From the NCBI RefSeq assembly GCF_001263355.1, contig NZ_LGYO01000027.1, positions 1 to 64,000 of the forward strand: 64,000 nucleotides of DNA. Reading direction: 5' to 3'. The DNA comes from Acetobacterium bakii (GTDB lineage Bacteria; Bacillota; Clostridia; Eubacteriales; Eubacteriaceae). Shown here one piece after another: positions 25,460 through 34,734 of the stretch; position 1 is the first letter of the stretch, and every line of letters starts with the position of its first letter. Below the pieces are notes generated by a model, which was given only the letters and a program-made list of their open reading frames with translations, did no database searches and had not been told where the DNA came from. Made by a program: the position numbers and the translations under genes.

Positions 25460-25616
25460 GATCCACTCCTTTTTTAACTTAAATGATAAAAAAATAACGA
25501 TTTTTAGAGATATTCCTGTAATTGTGCAAAAAAATAATAGAAATTTAGTGGTATTACTGTTATTATATAGAAGTTATACTACGCAATCAATTAAAACTTA
25601 AGGAGAGTAATTATTA

Positions 25617-26807
25617 ATGAATGTACTTGTTATTAACTGTGGTAGTTCTTCGCTCAAATATCAGCTACTTGATATGTCCACCGAAGAAGTATTAGCCAAA
25701 GGTCTGGCCGAAAGAATAGGTATTGAGGGATCTGTTCTGGTTCATGAAGCACCGGGACAAGAAAAAGTAAAATTTGAACAACCCATGAAAACTCATAAAG
25801 AAGCCTTAAATATTTTAATGGCTGCTTTAGTTGACCCCAGTCATGGCGTAATCAAATCATTAAACGAAATTTCTGCAGTCGGTCATCGAACCGTTCACGG
25901 TGGAGAAGCGTTTTCAGCTTCTGTTGTGGTAAATGATGCTGTTATTAAATCGTTGGAAGAATGCTCTGAGTTAGCACCACTTCATAACCCTGCAAACCTC
26001 ATTGGTATTCGAGCCTGTCAGGAATTATTGCCAACCGTACCAATGGTTGCTGTATTTGATACAGCTTTCCACCAAACATTACCTGGGGAAGCTTATATGT
26101 ATCCATTGCCTTATGAAATGTATACAAAATATAAAATTAGAAAATATGGTTTTCACGGCACATCTCATAAATTTGTAAGCGCAGAAGCAGCTGGATTAAT
26201 GGGTAAAAAAATTGAAAACTTAAAACTGATTTCCTGTCACTTAGGAAATGGTGCCAGTCTTTGTGCTATTAAAAATGGTAAATCCATTGAGACCTCTATG
26301 GGATTAACGCCACTTGCAGGCCTTGAAATGGGAACACGATGTGGCGATATCGATCCGGCCATCGTTCCATTTTTAGTCAGTAAAGGTTATACTGTTCAAG
26401 AAGTAGATACCATGATGAATAAACAATCCGGCGTTCTCGGAGTTTCAGGCATCAGCTCAGATTTCCGTGACGTTGAAGGTGCTGCCAACGGCGGCAACAA
26501 ACGTGCTCAATTGGCTTTGGATATTTTCCATTACCGTGTTCGAATCACCATTGGCGCTTATGTAGCAGCCATGGACGGTGTTGATGGCATTATCTTTACC
26601 GCTGGTTTAGGCGAAAACTCATCAACCTCTCGTCAGGCCATTTGTGATCACTTGAAATTTTTAGGCATTAAATTAGACCCAGTTGCCAACAGCAACCGCG
26701 GAAAAGCCATGATTATTTCAGCTGAAGATTCAAAAACAACGGTTATGGTCATTCCGACCAACGAAGAATTAATGATTGCCAGAGATACCCTTTCATTAGT
26801 TAAATAA
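25617..26807 (+). CDS. ackA: Acetate kinase
   Basis: A 396-residue enzyme interconverting acetyl phosphate plus ADP and acetate plus ATP. Motifs include [13 protein letters not shown] at the start, [16 protein letters not shown]-like [17 protein letters not shown] and GLGENS. In acetogens this reaction yields the ATP of acetate formation. AAGGAGAG precedes the ATG. No phosphotransacetylase gene is adjacent. No terminator separates it from the yceD promoter, so read-through into the fatty acid cluster is possible. Confidence 0.97.
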   Translation: MNVLVINCGSSSLKYQLLDMSTEEVLAKGLAERIGIEGSVLVHEAPGQEKVKFEQPMKTHKEALNILMAALVDPSHGVIKSLNEISAVGHRTVHGGEAFSASVVVNDAVIKSLEECSELAPLHNPANLIGIRACQELLPTVPMVAVFDTAFHQTLPGEAYMYPLPYEMYTKYKIRKYGFHGTSHKFVSAEAAGLMGKKIENLKLISCHLGNGASLCAIKNGKSIETSMGLTPLAGLEMGTRCGDIDPAIVPFLVSKGYTVQEVDTMMNKQSGVLGVSGISSDFRDVEGAANGGNKRAQLALDIFHYRVRITIGAYVAAMDGVDGIIFTAGLGENSSTSRQAICDHLKFLGIKLDPVANSNRGKAMIISAEDSKTTVMVIPTNEELMIARDTLSLVK

Positions 26808-26822
26808 TGTAAAGTATTTCAC

Positions 26823-26851
26823 TTGACAAAATGGGCAATCGTCTATATAAT
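26823..26851 (+). promoter_or_regulatory. Consensus promoter of the yceD-rpmF-plsX operon
   Basis: Perfect TTGACA (26823-26828), 17 bases, perfect TATAAT (26846-26851). An 8-bp inverted repeat GGGCAATC (26833-26840) and GATTGCCC (26855-26862) flanks the -10 box and may be an operator. Confidence 0.8.
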
Positions 26852-26877
26852 GATGATTGCCCGTTTGGAGTGATAAA

Positions 26878-27336
26878 ATGAATTTTGAAATCAATAAGCT
26901 ATTACTGGAAGAAAAGATCCCCTTTGAATTTACTCTGAAAAATGAGGACGTAAAAGACATTGAGGGAAAAATCGGGGAAGATGGCGCTTTGGCGCGTGGA
27001 ACCATCGAGAAATTGTCGCGTGGTACTTTTTTCGTGACAGTGACGGTGGAAATGACCATGATCTATCCCTGTGCCCGTTGCCTGGAACCAACCCCGGTGG
27101 AATGTAGCTATGAGTATTCGGAAACAGTAACGGTTGAAGAGGATGAGGTTGTCCTAAATCTCGTACCCGTTGTTGAAGAGTGCATTTATATTAATGAACC
27201 TTATCGTGTGCTATGTAGTGACGATTGCGCGGGTTTGTGTCCAAAATGTGGCAGTAATTTAAATCACGAGCAATGTAGTTGTGATAAAAACGGTGATTTA
27301 GATCCCCGCTTTGAAGCATTAAAAAAATTATTGTAA
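26878..27336 (+). CDS. yceD: YceD family protein (DUF177)
   Basis: A 152-residue protein with conserved CARCLEP in the centre and the C-terminal cysteine cluster (CSDDCAGLCPKCGSNLN) seen in DUF177/YceD proteins, which precede rpmF and the fatty acid genes in most bacteria. They are implicated in 23S rRNA accumulation or processing. Start ATG 26878 follows GGAGTG. Confidence 0.88.
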   Translation: MNFEINKLLLEEKIPFEFTLKNEDVKDIEGKIGEDGALARGTIEKLSRGTFFVTVTVEMTMIYPCARCLEPTPVECSYEYSETVTVEEDEVVLNLVPVVEECIYINEPYRVLCSDDCAGLCPKCGSNLNHEQCSCDKNGDLDPRFEALKKLL

Positions 27337-27368
27337 GTGATATGACTTTTATATAGGAGGTGTTAGTG

Positions 27369-27548
27369 ATGGCTGTACCAAAGAGAAAAACTTCTAAGTC
27401 TAGAAGAGATAAGAGAAGAACACATTATAAATTAACTGTTCCAGGTATGAGTACTTGTCCAAAATGTGGTGAGATTAAATTGCCTCATCGTGTTTGCAAG
27501 TCTTGTGGAACATACAAAGACGTTAGTGTCATTAGTTTTGACGAATAA
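27369..27548 (+). CDS. rpmF: 50S ribosomal protein L32
   Basis: A 59-residue basic protein starting [17 protein letters not shown], with a CPKCGE and CKSCG zinc ribbon typical of the C+ form of L32. I choose the ATG at 27369, which follows AGGAGGTG. A terminator follows at 27547. Confidence 0.95.
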   Translation: MAVPKRKTSKSRRDKRRTHYKLTVPGMSTCPKCGEIKLPHRVCKSCGTYKDVSVISFDE

Positions 27549-27571
27549 ACAGAGTTTAGACTCTGTTTTTT
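27547..27571 (+). terminator. Terminator after rpmF
   Basis: AAACAGAGT (27547-27555), TTAG loop, ACTCTGTTT (27560-27568) and further T residues. It overlaps the rpmF stop and may reduce transcription into plsX. Confidence 0.7.
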
Positions 27572-27632
27572 CTCTATCCGGGATTAAATTTCCTGTGATG
27601 AAAAACGCAAAATGAGAAAGGAAGGCCATATT

Positions 27633-28628
27633 TTGAATATATTTTTGGATGCCATGGGTGGCGATCATGCCCCCTTCGAGATTGTCAAAGGAGCCATTGA
27701 TGCGGTTAACGAGTATGGTGTCGCATTAACCCTTGTCGGTCGCGAGGAAGCCATAAAAGCAGAGCTTTCAAAATATACCTACCCTGAGGACAAGATCACC
27801 ATTCTTCATGCAGAAACCGTGATCAGCAGCGGTGAAGAACCGGCAATGGCCATTCGTCGTAAAACCGATTCCTCCCTGGTGGTGGCCCTTGAGGCCATGA
27901 AAACCCTGGAAAATCCGGTGCTGATTTCAGCAGGAAGTACCGGTGCCCTGTTGGCAGGCGGACTCTTAAAACTAGGCCGTATTAAAGGAATTAAGCGTCC
28001 TGCTTTGGCGGCAACCCTGCCAAAGAGCGATGGCGTTTTCCTGTTGATTGATACTGGTGCGAACACGGATTGCAAACCTGAATACCTGGTGCAATTTGCC
28101 CAGTTGGGGAAAATTTATTCTGAAAATGTTTTGGGAAAGATGAACCCCAGCATTGGTCTTATTAATATCGGCGTCGAAGCAAAAAAAGGAAACAGCCTTG
28201 TAAAGGCGGCTTATGAGCTGCTGGAGGCTGGAGACTTTAATTTTTCGGGCAATGTGGAAGCGCGGGATATTCCGGAAACAGAAGCAGATATTCTGGTTTG
28301 TGATGGTTTTACAGGTAATATTGTTTTAAAATTAACCGAAGGCGTTGCGGCATACCTGTTAAAGGGCATCAAAACATCGATTACCAGCAATACCAAAGGG
28401 AAAATTGGAGGTCTTCTGATTAAGAAAAACCTCAAAGAATTCAAAAAAAAGTTTGATTATGCGGAGTACGGCGGGGCACCTTTTTTAGGGGTTAAGGGCG
28501 GGATCATAAAAGCTCATGGCAGCAGTGATGCCTTTGCCATTAAAAATGCGGTGCGACAGAGTATTAAGTTTATTGAGAACGATGTTTTACAAAAAATCAC
28601 TGAAAATGCAAAAAAAATGGAGGTGTAA
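27633..28628 (+). CDS. plsX: Phosphate acyltransferase PlsX
   Basis: A 331-residue enzyme making acyl phosphate from acyl-ACP for phospholipid synthesis. It begins IFLDAMGGDHAPFEIVKGA and contains SAGSTGALLAGG and LICDGFTGN-like LVCDGFTGNIVLK. I favour TTG 27633, about 8 bases after AAGGAAGG, which gives the normal family N-terminus; the in-frame ATG at 27612 would add seven residues. Confidence 0.94.
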   Translation: MNIFLDAMGGDHAPFEIVKGAIDAVNEYGVALTLVGREEAIKAELSKYTYPEDKITILHAETVISSGEEPAMAIRRKTDSSLVVALEAMKTLENPVLISAGSTGALLAGGLLKLGRIKGIKRPALAATLPKSDGVFLLIDTGANTDCKPEYLVQFAQLGKIYSENVLGKMNPSIGLINIGVEAKKGNSLVKAAYELLEAGDFNFSGNVEARDIPETEADILVCDGFTGNIVLKLTEGVAAYLLKGIKTSITSNTKGKIGGLLIKKNLKEFKKKFDYAEYGGAPFLGVKGGIIKAHGSSDAFAIKNAVRQSIKFIENDVLQKITENAKKMEV

Positions 28629-28631
28629 GTC

Positions 28632-28856
28632 ATGGATGAAAAATTATTGAAAGTCAGGGAAATTATTGCTGAACAGCTTGATCTTGATCTTGATGATATT
28701 ACCCTTGAAACTTCCCTTGTTGAAGATCTTAAGGCAGACTCATTAGACATTGTTGAACTAATTATGGCCTTTGAAGATGAATTTGAGATTAAAATTGACG
28801 ATGAAGTGCTTGAAAATATCCTGACCGTCCAAGATATAATAAATGCAATAGCATAA
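28632..28856 (+). CDS. acpP: Acyl carrier protein
   Basis: A 74-residue acidic protein with the phosphopantetheine site DSLD in [12 protein letters not shown]. It carries acyl chains in fatty acid synthesis. It begins 3 bases after plsX, with GGAGGTG overlapping the plsX end. Confidence 0.96.
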   Translation: MDEKLLKVREIIAEQLDLDLDDITLETSLVEDLKADSLDIVELIMAFEDEFEIKIDDEVLENILTVQDIINAIA

Positions 28857-28866
28857 AGAAATAACT

Positions 28867-28899
28867 GGCGCCGCTGAATTTCGGCGGTGCCTGCTTTTT
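28867..28899 (+). terminator. Terminator between acpP and rnc
   Basis: A 10-bp stem (GGCGCCGCTG, 28867-28876, with 28882-28891, including G-T pairs), 5-base loop, then TTTTT at 28895-28899. The rnc ribosome binding site follows immediately, so partial read-through is likely. Confidence 0.7.
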
Positions 28900-28915
28900 G
28901 AGGAGGTGTTATAAG

Positions 28916-29578
28916 TTGACTATAGAAGATAAAATTAATTATCATTTTAAGAAAAAAGAACTTTTGAAAATTGCATTAACACACAGCTCTCATTCAGGAA
29001 ACGCCGCAAATAACGAGCGTCTTGAATTCTTGGGGGATGCAGTATTGGAACTGATTATCAGTGAGTATTTATATGAGTCTCATAAACTATCAGAAGGTAA
29101 GATGACGAAAATCCGTTCCAATATTGTATGTGCCGAGTCTCTTTCCAAAGCAGCCTATGACCTCTATTTAGGGGATCATATCCTGCTTGGAAAAGGGGAG
29201 ATTGTAACCGGCGGACGACGACGAAAGTCGAATTTAGCCAATGCGTTCGAAGCTCTTATTGGAGCTGTCTTTTTGGACAGTAATTTTGAAACAACCCGTG
29301 AAATGGTGCTGCGGCTTTTAGGCAACAATATCGAGCTGGCTTTGTCCGGGGCTCTGGTAAAGGATTATAAAACAGAACTTCAAGAACATATCCAAAAGAA
29401 TAATGACAACGTCATCGAATATGTTTTGGATAAATCTGAGGGACCTGAGCATAATAAAACTTTTTTCATTAATTTGCTTTTAAACAATGAATGCGTCAGC
29501 GCCGGAATCGGTAAAAGTAAAAAAGAAGGCGAACAGGATGCGGCCAAGAATTACTTATCTGAAGTGCTGAAAAAATAA
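28916..29578 (+). CDS. rnc: Ribonuclease III
   Basis: A 220-residue double-strand RNase. The catalytic signature NERLEFLGDAVLEL is near residues 35-48, the second acidic site is NAFEALIGAVFLD, and a C-terminal dsRNA-binding domain ends GKSKKEGEQDAAKNYL. The TTG at 28916 follows AGGAGGTG; an in-frame TTG at 28898 precedes that site. It processes rRNA and scRNA. Confidence 0.94.
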   Translation: MTIEDKINYHFKKKELLKIALTHSSHSGNAANNERLEFLGDAVLELIISEYLYESHKLSEGKMTKIRSNIVCAESLSKAAYDLYLGDHILLGKGEIVTGGRRRKSNLANAFEALIGAVFLDSNFETTREMVLRLLGNNIELALSGALVKDYKTELQEHIQKNNDNVIEYVLDKSEGPEHNKTFFINLLLNNECVSAGIGKSKKEGEQDAAKNYLSEVLKK

Positions 29579-29622
29579 ACAGTTCAGGAAAAAATGTGTG
29601 ATCTGGAAATTGAGGTGAGGGT

Positions 29623-32600
29623 TTGTTTTTAAAAAAATTACATATAACCGGATTTAAGTCTTTTGCAGACCCTGTCAGCCTCGAATTCTCCAAGGGTATT
29701 TCAGCCATTGTGGGGCCCAACGGCAGCGGCAAAAGCAATATTACCGATGCCATTAAATGGGTGCTGGGTGAACAAAGTATTAAGTCCCTGCGGGGAAAAA
29801 AAATGGAAGATGTTATTTTTTCGGGAACCGATAAAAAATCACCCACCGGTTATGCCGAAGTGGTGCTGGTGATGGACAATGGGGATGGATCACTGGTGGA
29901 TTATCCCCAGGAGGTCTCGATCTCAAGAAAACTCTATCGTTCCGGGGACAGTGATTACGCCATTAATAAAAAAAGCTGCAAGCTTAAGGATGTACACAGT
30001 ATTTTTATGGATACCGGCCTTGGGAAAAACGGCTATTCCCTGATTAGTCAGGGTGGAATAGAAAATATCATTGCCAGCTCACCCGGCGAACTGCGAAGTA
30101 TTTTTGAGGAAGCCGTGGGGATCGTATCTTATAAAACAAAAAAAAATGAAGCCGAAAAAAAGCTTGAGCAAACCCAGAATCATTTAGACCGTTTACGGGA
30201 TATTATGGTGGAAATAGAAAAGCAGTTAGGACCACTGAAAAATCAGTCCCGGAAGGCTAAAACCTGGTTGACGCTCCATGAGGAGCTGAAAACTGTGGAT
30301 TTAGTCGTTTTTTATGAAAAAATGACCACTGCCCTAAAGACCATGACCCAGCTTCGGGAAGACTTCACTTGTCAATGCGGGCTTTGTGAATCCGATGAAA
30401 AAAACATTGAAGTAAAGGATGCCTTGTATCAGAAGCTGACCATTCACAACCGGGAATTGGAATTTTTGGCGGATATGGCCAAGAACAAACTGACTGCACA
30501 GCGATCAGAATTGGAACAGGCCCAGCAAAATGATATTCGGAACAAAAGCCGGATTGAAGCCAATAACATTACCGCGGAACGTCTGGGCAAAGAAATGGCC
30601 GATGTTGACGGGGAAATCACCGAAAATAATAAAAAAATTACTGATCTGCAGGAAACAGCGGGACAGAAAACAGAACTCCTGAAAATTCATCGTTCAAAAC
30701 AAGAAAAGCTGGAAATAACCTTAAATGAACTGCTGCGGGAAGAACAGACAGAGAAAGAACGGGAAAAAATCCATCAGGAGTCTGTTGCTTCCAACCAGGT
30801 TAAACGCCAAAGTCTGGAAGAAAAACTGCTTGAATGCAGGGTGGGAATCCAGGAAACAAAAACCGAAGCTGACTTTGTCAATCAGCGCCTGGCGGTACTG
30901 GCACAGGAGCAAACCCTGATTAATGAGAGCTTAAAAGAACTGGCGCTAAAAACCAGGGCCTTCAGTGATGAAAAAGCAGCGTTTGAAACTCGGCATCAAA
31001 AACTGCTTGAAACATTCAACCGGGCCAAACTCACCCAAGAAAATCTTTCCAGCGAGCAGCACACCCTTTCAAACAATCGTAAGGTCAACGCCTCAAAAAA
31101 AGATTATCTTGAAAATGTCCAAAGAAACTACCAGGATTATTTCCCGGCCATTCGTAAATTGATGACCTCAGAAAAAATTCTTGGGGATGTGATCCATGTA
31201 GTTTACGGACCGGTTGGGGAACTGATCTCCATGGACAGTCGTTTTACCCAGGCCATTGATATTGCTCTGGGTGGAAAAAGCCAGAACATTGTAGTGAAAA
31301 ATGTTAGAACCGCCAGTGCTTGCATTAACCTTTTAAAAACCCAGCGTCTTGGTCGGGCCACCTTTTTGCCTCTGGATAATCTCCGGTATTCACTCATTGA
31401 TGCCAAAACCCGCGAATTGCTAAAAGGGCTTTCCGGATTTGAAGGCATTGCCAGCGAGCTGGTAAAAACCACTGCCGCTTATGAAAAGGCCATTGACAGT
31501 TTACTGGGCCGAACCATTGTTGCCAGGGATTTTTCCGCTGGAAAAGAAATCCAAAGAAGTCTTCAGGGGAAATTCACGATTGTGACCCTGGAAGGCGAAA
31601 TTTTTTATCCCGGTGGAGCCATTGTCGGAGGACAGAATAAAGACAGCCGGCAATCACCCTTGTTTAAAAAAGCGGAAATTGAAAAGCTCGGCAAAGAAAT
31701 GGCACACCAGGAAGAACTCTTATTAAAGCTCCATGAAAAGGAACAGACTGGAATCCAGGCACTGTTACAGTATAAAAATGAGCTAAAAGAAATTGAAGCT
31801 AATTATAACCTTTGCAAACAAAAAATATGGGAAAACAATAAAGAACTTGACGATTTAAACCAGAAAAAAGAAACCAATCAGCAGCTGTCTCAGGAGCTCA
31901 AAGAAAAGGAAACTGGCTTAACCCATCGGCTGCATGAACTTTCAGAAGCCCTGATTCTTGCCGAAAATTCACATAATAAGGTGAAGCAGCAGCCCCAAAA
32001 GGATCAGGCGCCAGGGGACGCGGTGGATGATATCCGTCATCAATTGGATAATCTAAGACCGGAAATATCCCAGGGACAGATGGAAGTCACCCGGCTAAAT
32101 GGAGAAATCAATGGCTATGAACAGCAGTGCTCAATAATAAGAGAGCAGCTTAACCGCCAATTGGAACGAAAATCCCAATTGGAAAAGGAAATCTCCCAAT
32201 ATAATAGCGAATCTTTTGAGCTGACCCAGAGCCAGAAAGTTCTGGAAATCGAAATTTTAAGGTTAACGGCTGAATTGGCGTCCCACTTGGAAAAAAACCG
32301 AACCAATATGGATCAGCAAAAAGAAAATACCACAGTCTTGGAAGCACTCCGAGAAGAAATCAAAACCATTAACCATGATTTAATCATCCATAATGATGCA
32401 AAAAACAAGCTGGAAACCAAAATAAGCGGTCTTCAAATCAACATGGATCATTGGGAAGAAGGCATTTATGCCAGCTATGAAATGAATTACATTATGGTAC
32501 AGGATGTTTACAAAGAATTGATGGCGAAACAGGATGCTGAAGAACTGGATTTATCCGAAGAACGCCAACGGGAGCTCAAGGGGAAAATTGCGGGGCTGGG

Positions 32601-33198
32601 AAATGTGAATCTCAGTGCCATCGACGATTATGAAGAAATTGTTGAGCGGCACGGGTTTATGAAGGAACAACTGGAGGATTTGGATTCGGGTAAGCGGGAA
32701 CTGCTGGACATTATCAATTCCTTATACGACGCTATGACGGATCAGTTTAAGGAAAAATTTATTATCCTTCAGGAAAAATTCACCCGAATATTTGGCATTC
32801 TTTTTGAAGGCGGTCGGGCTTATTTGGAATTCACCGATCCCACCGGGATTTTAGAAGGCGGCATTGAGCTGGTAGCCCAACCGCCGGGAAAACGGCTCCG
32901 CCATATTTCATTGCTTTCCGGCGGCGAAAAATCCATGGTGGCCATTGCCCTGCTTTTTTCTTTTTTAGAAATCAATCCCTCACCCTTTTGCGTCATCGAT
33001 GAAATTGATGCGGCGTTGGATGATCACAACATTTTTCGCTACATCAGTTATTTGAAGAAAATCGCCGAAAACAACCAATTCATCACCATTACCCACCGGC
33101 TCAAAACCCTGGAGGTCTGCGACAATCTCTACGGCGTATCGATGTCCGGGGACGGTGTTTCGCAACTGGTATCAGTCCGAATATCCGATTATGTCTAA
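29623..33198 (+). CDS. smc: Chromosome segregation ATPase SMC
   Basis: A 1191-residue condensin subunit. Walker A GPNGSGKSN is at 31-39, the ABC signature LSGGEKSM near 1097-1104 and Walker B FCVIDEIDAALDD after it. Two long coiled coils flank a central hinge (about 500-660, with IDIALGGKSQNIVV). The start is TTG after GAGGTGAG; FLKKLHITGFKSF is the normal family N-terminus. Gene order rnc-smc-ftsY is conserved in Firmicutes. A palindromic repeat lies between smc and ftsY. Confidence 0.97.
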   Translation: MFLKKLHITGFKSFADPVSLEFSKGISAIVGPNGSGKSNITDAIKWVLGEQSIKSLRGKKMEDVIFSGTDKKSPTGYAEVVLVMDNGDGSLVDYPQEVSISRKLYRSGDSDYAINKKSCKLKDVHSIFMDTGLGKNGYSLISQGGIENIIASSPGELRSIFEEAVGIVSYKTKKNEAEKKLEQTQNHLDRLRDIMVEIEKQLGPLKNQSRKAKTWLTLHEELKTVDLVVFYEKMTTALKTMTQLREDFTCQCGLCESDEKNIEVKDALYQKLTIHNRELEFLADMAKNKLTAQRSELEQAQQNDIRNKSRIEANNITAERLGKEMADVDGEITENNKKITDLQETAGQKTELLKIHRSKQEKLEITLNELLREEQTEKEREKIHQESVASNQVKRQSLEEKLLECRVGIQETKTEADFVNQRLAVLAQEQTLINESLKELALKTRAFSDEKAAFETRHQKLLETFNRAKLTQENLSSEQHTLSNNRKVNASKKDYLENVQRNYQDYFPAIRKLMTSEKILGDVIHVVYGPVGELISMDSRFTQAIDIALGGKSQNIVVKNVRTASACINLLKTQRLGRATFLPLDNLRYSLIDAKTRELLKGLSGFEGIASELVKTTAAYEKAIDSLLGRTIVARDFSAGKEIQRSLQGKFTIVTLEGEIFYPGGAIVGGQNKDSRQSPLFKKAEIEKLGKEMAHQEELLLKLHEKEQTGIQALLQYKNELKEIEANYNLCKQKIWENNKELDDLNQKKETNQQLSQELKEKETGLTHRLHELSEALILAENSHNKVKQQPQKDQAPGDAVDDIRHQLDNLRPEISQGQMEVTRLNGEINGYEQQCSIIREQLNRQLERKSQLEKEISQYNSESFELTQSQKVLEIEILRLTAELASHLEKNRTNMDQQKENTTVLEALREEIKTINHDLIIHNDAKNKLETKISGLQINMDHWEEGIYASYEMNYIMVQDVYKELMAKQDAEELDLSEERQRELKGKIAGLGNVNLSAIDDYEEIVERHGFMKEQLEDLDSGKRELLDIINSLYDAMTDQFKEKFIILQEKFTRIFGILFEGGRAYLEFTDPTGILEGGIELVAQPPGKRLRHISLLSGGEKSMVAIALLFSFLEINPSPFCVIDEIDAALDDHNIFRYISYLKKIAENNQFITITHRLKTLEVCDNLYGVSMSGDGVSQLVSVRISDYV

Positions 33199-33227
33199 AG
33201 AATACACCACAGCCATTGCGAAAGTGC

Positions 33228-33341
33228 TGTGAGCTTCGCTGCCAGTTTACATGAAACAATTTCTCCACTATACGGCGTACAGTCTAACGACTGTTCGCCT
33301 ATACGTTACGAAATCGTTTATGAAAACTGACATCAAAGCAA
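33228..33341 (+). repeat. 114-bp palindromic element, copy A
   Basis: The sequence from TGTGAGCTTCGCTGCC to GACATCAAAGCAA is also present, inverted, at 43522-43635. By hand alignment there are 19 mismatches in 114 ungapped positions. The central hairpin ACAGTC-TAAC-GACTGT changes to ACAGGC...GCCTGT in the other copy by compensatory substitution. It lies between smc and ftsY. Confidence 0.8.
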
Positions 33342-33386
33342 TTTACTGTTGAGCTTATAAATATACTTATATTAGAGGAGGCAACA

Positions 33387-34289
33387 ATGGAATTAAGTTT
33401 ATATGAACGTATGCGCAACAAGCTGATTAAAACAAAGGATACGTTTAAGGTAAAATTAGAAAATGTCATGTACATGGGGAGCTTTGATGATGATTTTTTT
33501 GAAGAGTTGGAAGAAACTCTGATTCTTTCGGATCTTGGGGTGGAAACCTCGATGAAGATCACCGAACAGCTCCGCAGCAAGATTAAAGAAACCCGGGCAA
33601 AAACCAAAGAAGAAGTTATGGCTTATTTAAAAGAAATTATCGCCGATATGGTTCGGATTGAACAAAAACCATGGACCACACCGATGATTATACTGATGGT
33701 AGGGGTTAACGGTGTTGGAAAAACTACCACTATCGCCAAGCTGGCCAGTCGCTACAAAGCCGAAGGAAAAAAAGTCATGGTTGCTGCCGCAGATACCTTT
33801 CGGGCAGCGGCCACCGAGCAGCTTGAGGAGTGGTCCAAACGGGTGGGCGTGGATATTATTAAAAGCACTAAAGGTGCGGACCCAAGCTCAGTGGTATTTG
33901 ATGCCATCGGTGCCGCCAGAGCCCGAAAAACCGACATATTAATTTGTGATACTGCCGGCCGGCTCCATAATAAGGTCAATCTTATGAAAGAGCTGGAAAA
34001 GATCAGCCGCATCGTCAATCGCGAAGGAGAAGGCTTTACTATCCATAATCTTATGGTTTTAGACGCTACCACCGGACAGAATGCGTTAAACCAGGCCAAG
34101 GTCTTTCACGAGTGCGTTGAGATCAGCGGAATTGTATTAACGAAACTGGATGGCACCTCTAAAGGGGGGATTGCCATCGCCATTATTGACGAAATGCAAA
34201 TCCCCATTGAATACGTGGGAATCGGTGAAAAACAAGAGGACCTCATTGAATTTGATCCGCTAAAATTTGTTGATCTCCTATTTGAATAA
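33387..34289 (+). CDS. ftsY: Signal recognition particle receptor FtsY
   Basis: A 300-residue SRP-type GTPase: N domain (1-95), P-loop GVNGVGKTT (106-114), DTFRAAATEQL, DTAGR and TKLDGTSKGG. The acidic A domain is absent, as in most Firmicutes. With Ffh it targets membrane proteins to the translocon. GAGGAGG precedes the ATG. Confidence 0.96.
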   Translation: MELSLYERMRNKLIKTKDTFKVKLENVMYMGSFDDDFFEELEETLILSDLGVETSMKITEQLRSKIKETRAKTKEEVMAYLKEIIADMVRIEQKPWTTPMIILMVGVNGVGKTTTIAKLASRYKAEGKKVMVAAADTFRAAATEQLEEWSKRVGVDIIKSTKGADPSSVVFDAIGAARARKTDILICDTAGRLHNKVNLMKELEKISRIVNREGEGFTIHNLMVLDATTGQNALNQAKVFHECVEISGIVLTKLDGTSKGGIAIAIIDEMQIPIEYVGIGEKQEDLIEFDPLKFVDLLFE

Positions 34290-34293
34290 AAGC

Positions 34294-34322
34294 TTGACAT
34301 TTTGCCCCCCAGGACTTACAAT
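34294..34322 (+). promoter_or_regulatory. Promoter of ylxM-ffh operon
   Basis: TTGACA (34294-34299), 17 bases, TACAAT (34317-34322), just after the ftsY stop. Confidence 0.65.
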
Positions 34323-34367
34323 AATAAAGTCGTCAAGTAAAATTCCTTTACGACATTGAAGGTGTTT

Positions 34368-34724
34368 ATGGAAAAAAAAATTGGCGAACAATATTTGTTT
34401 GATTTCTATGGTGAGCTTCTAACCGAAAAGCAAAAACAGATCCTGGACTATTATTATAACGACGACTATAGTCTTGCTGAAATTGCCGGAGTTATGAAAG
34501 TCACCCGTCAGGGTATCTTTGATGTGATTAAACGCTCAAAAGCCATGATGGAAGTTTATGAAGAAAAACTTGGGCTGGTAGAAAAATTTTTAGGATCCCA
34601 GAAACTTCTGGAAGAAATCCAAAAGGATTTGGTTGGTCTGACAGAAGGTACAAAAGACCTGGAGCTGAAATCCGAACTGACCGCAGTGATTGAAAAATTA
34701 AAAAAAGTCAGCGAAGAAAACTAG
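34368..34724 (+). CDS. ylxM: YlxM/UPF0122 helix-turn-helix protein
   Basis: A 118-residue protein with a sigma-70 region 4-like HTH (LTEKQKQILDYYYNDDYSLAEIA, then VTRQGIFDVIKRS), matching YlxM, which is encoded next to ffh in Firmicutes and is thought to act on the SRP pathway. ATG 34368 follows GAAGGTG. The C-terminus is a predicted coiled helix. Confidence 0.9.
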   Translation: MEKKIGEQYLFDFYGELLTEKQKQILDYYYNDDYSLAEIAGVMKVTRQGIFDVIKRSKAMMEVYEEKLGLVEKFLGSQKLLEEIQKDLVGLTEGTKDLELKSELTAVIEKLKKVSEEN

Positions 34725-34734
34725 AGGTGAAATT

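Noticed and set aside
22655-25477. Long open frames on the plus strand opposite the esterase and tmcAL genes
   Set aside because: They are shadows of well-supported minus-strand genes with clear family motifs; they lack ribosome binding sites and recognisable domains.
29496-29846. Minus-strand frame across rnc and smc starts
   Set aside because: It is antisense to two conserved genes and has no family features.
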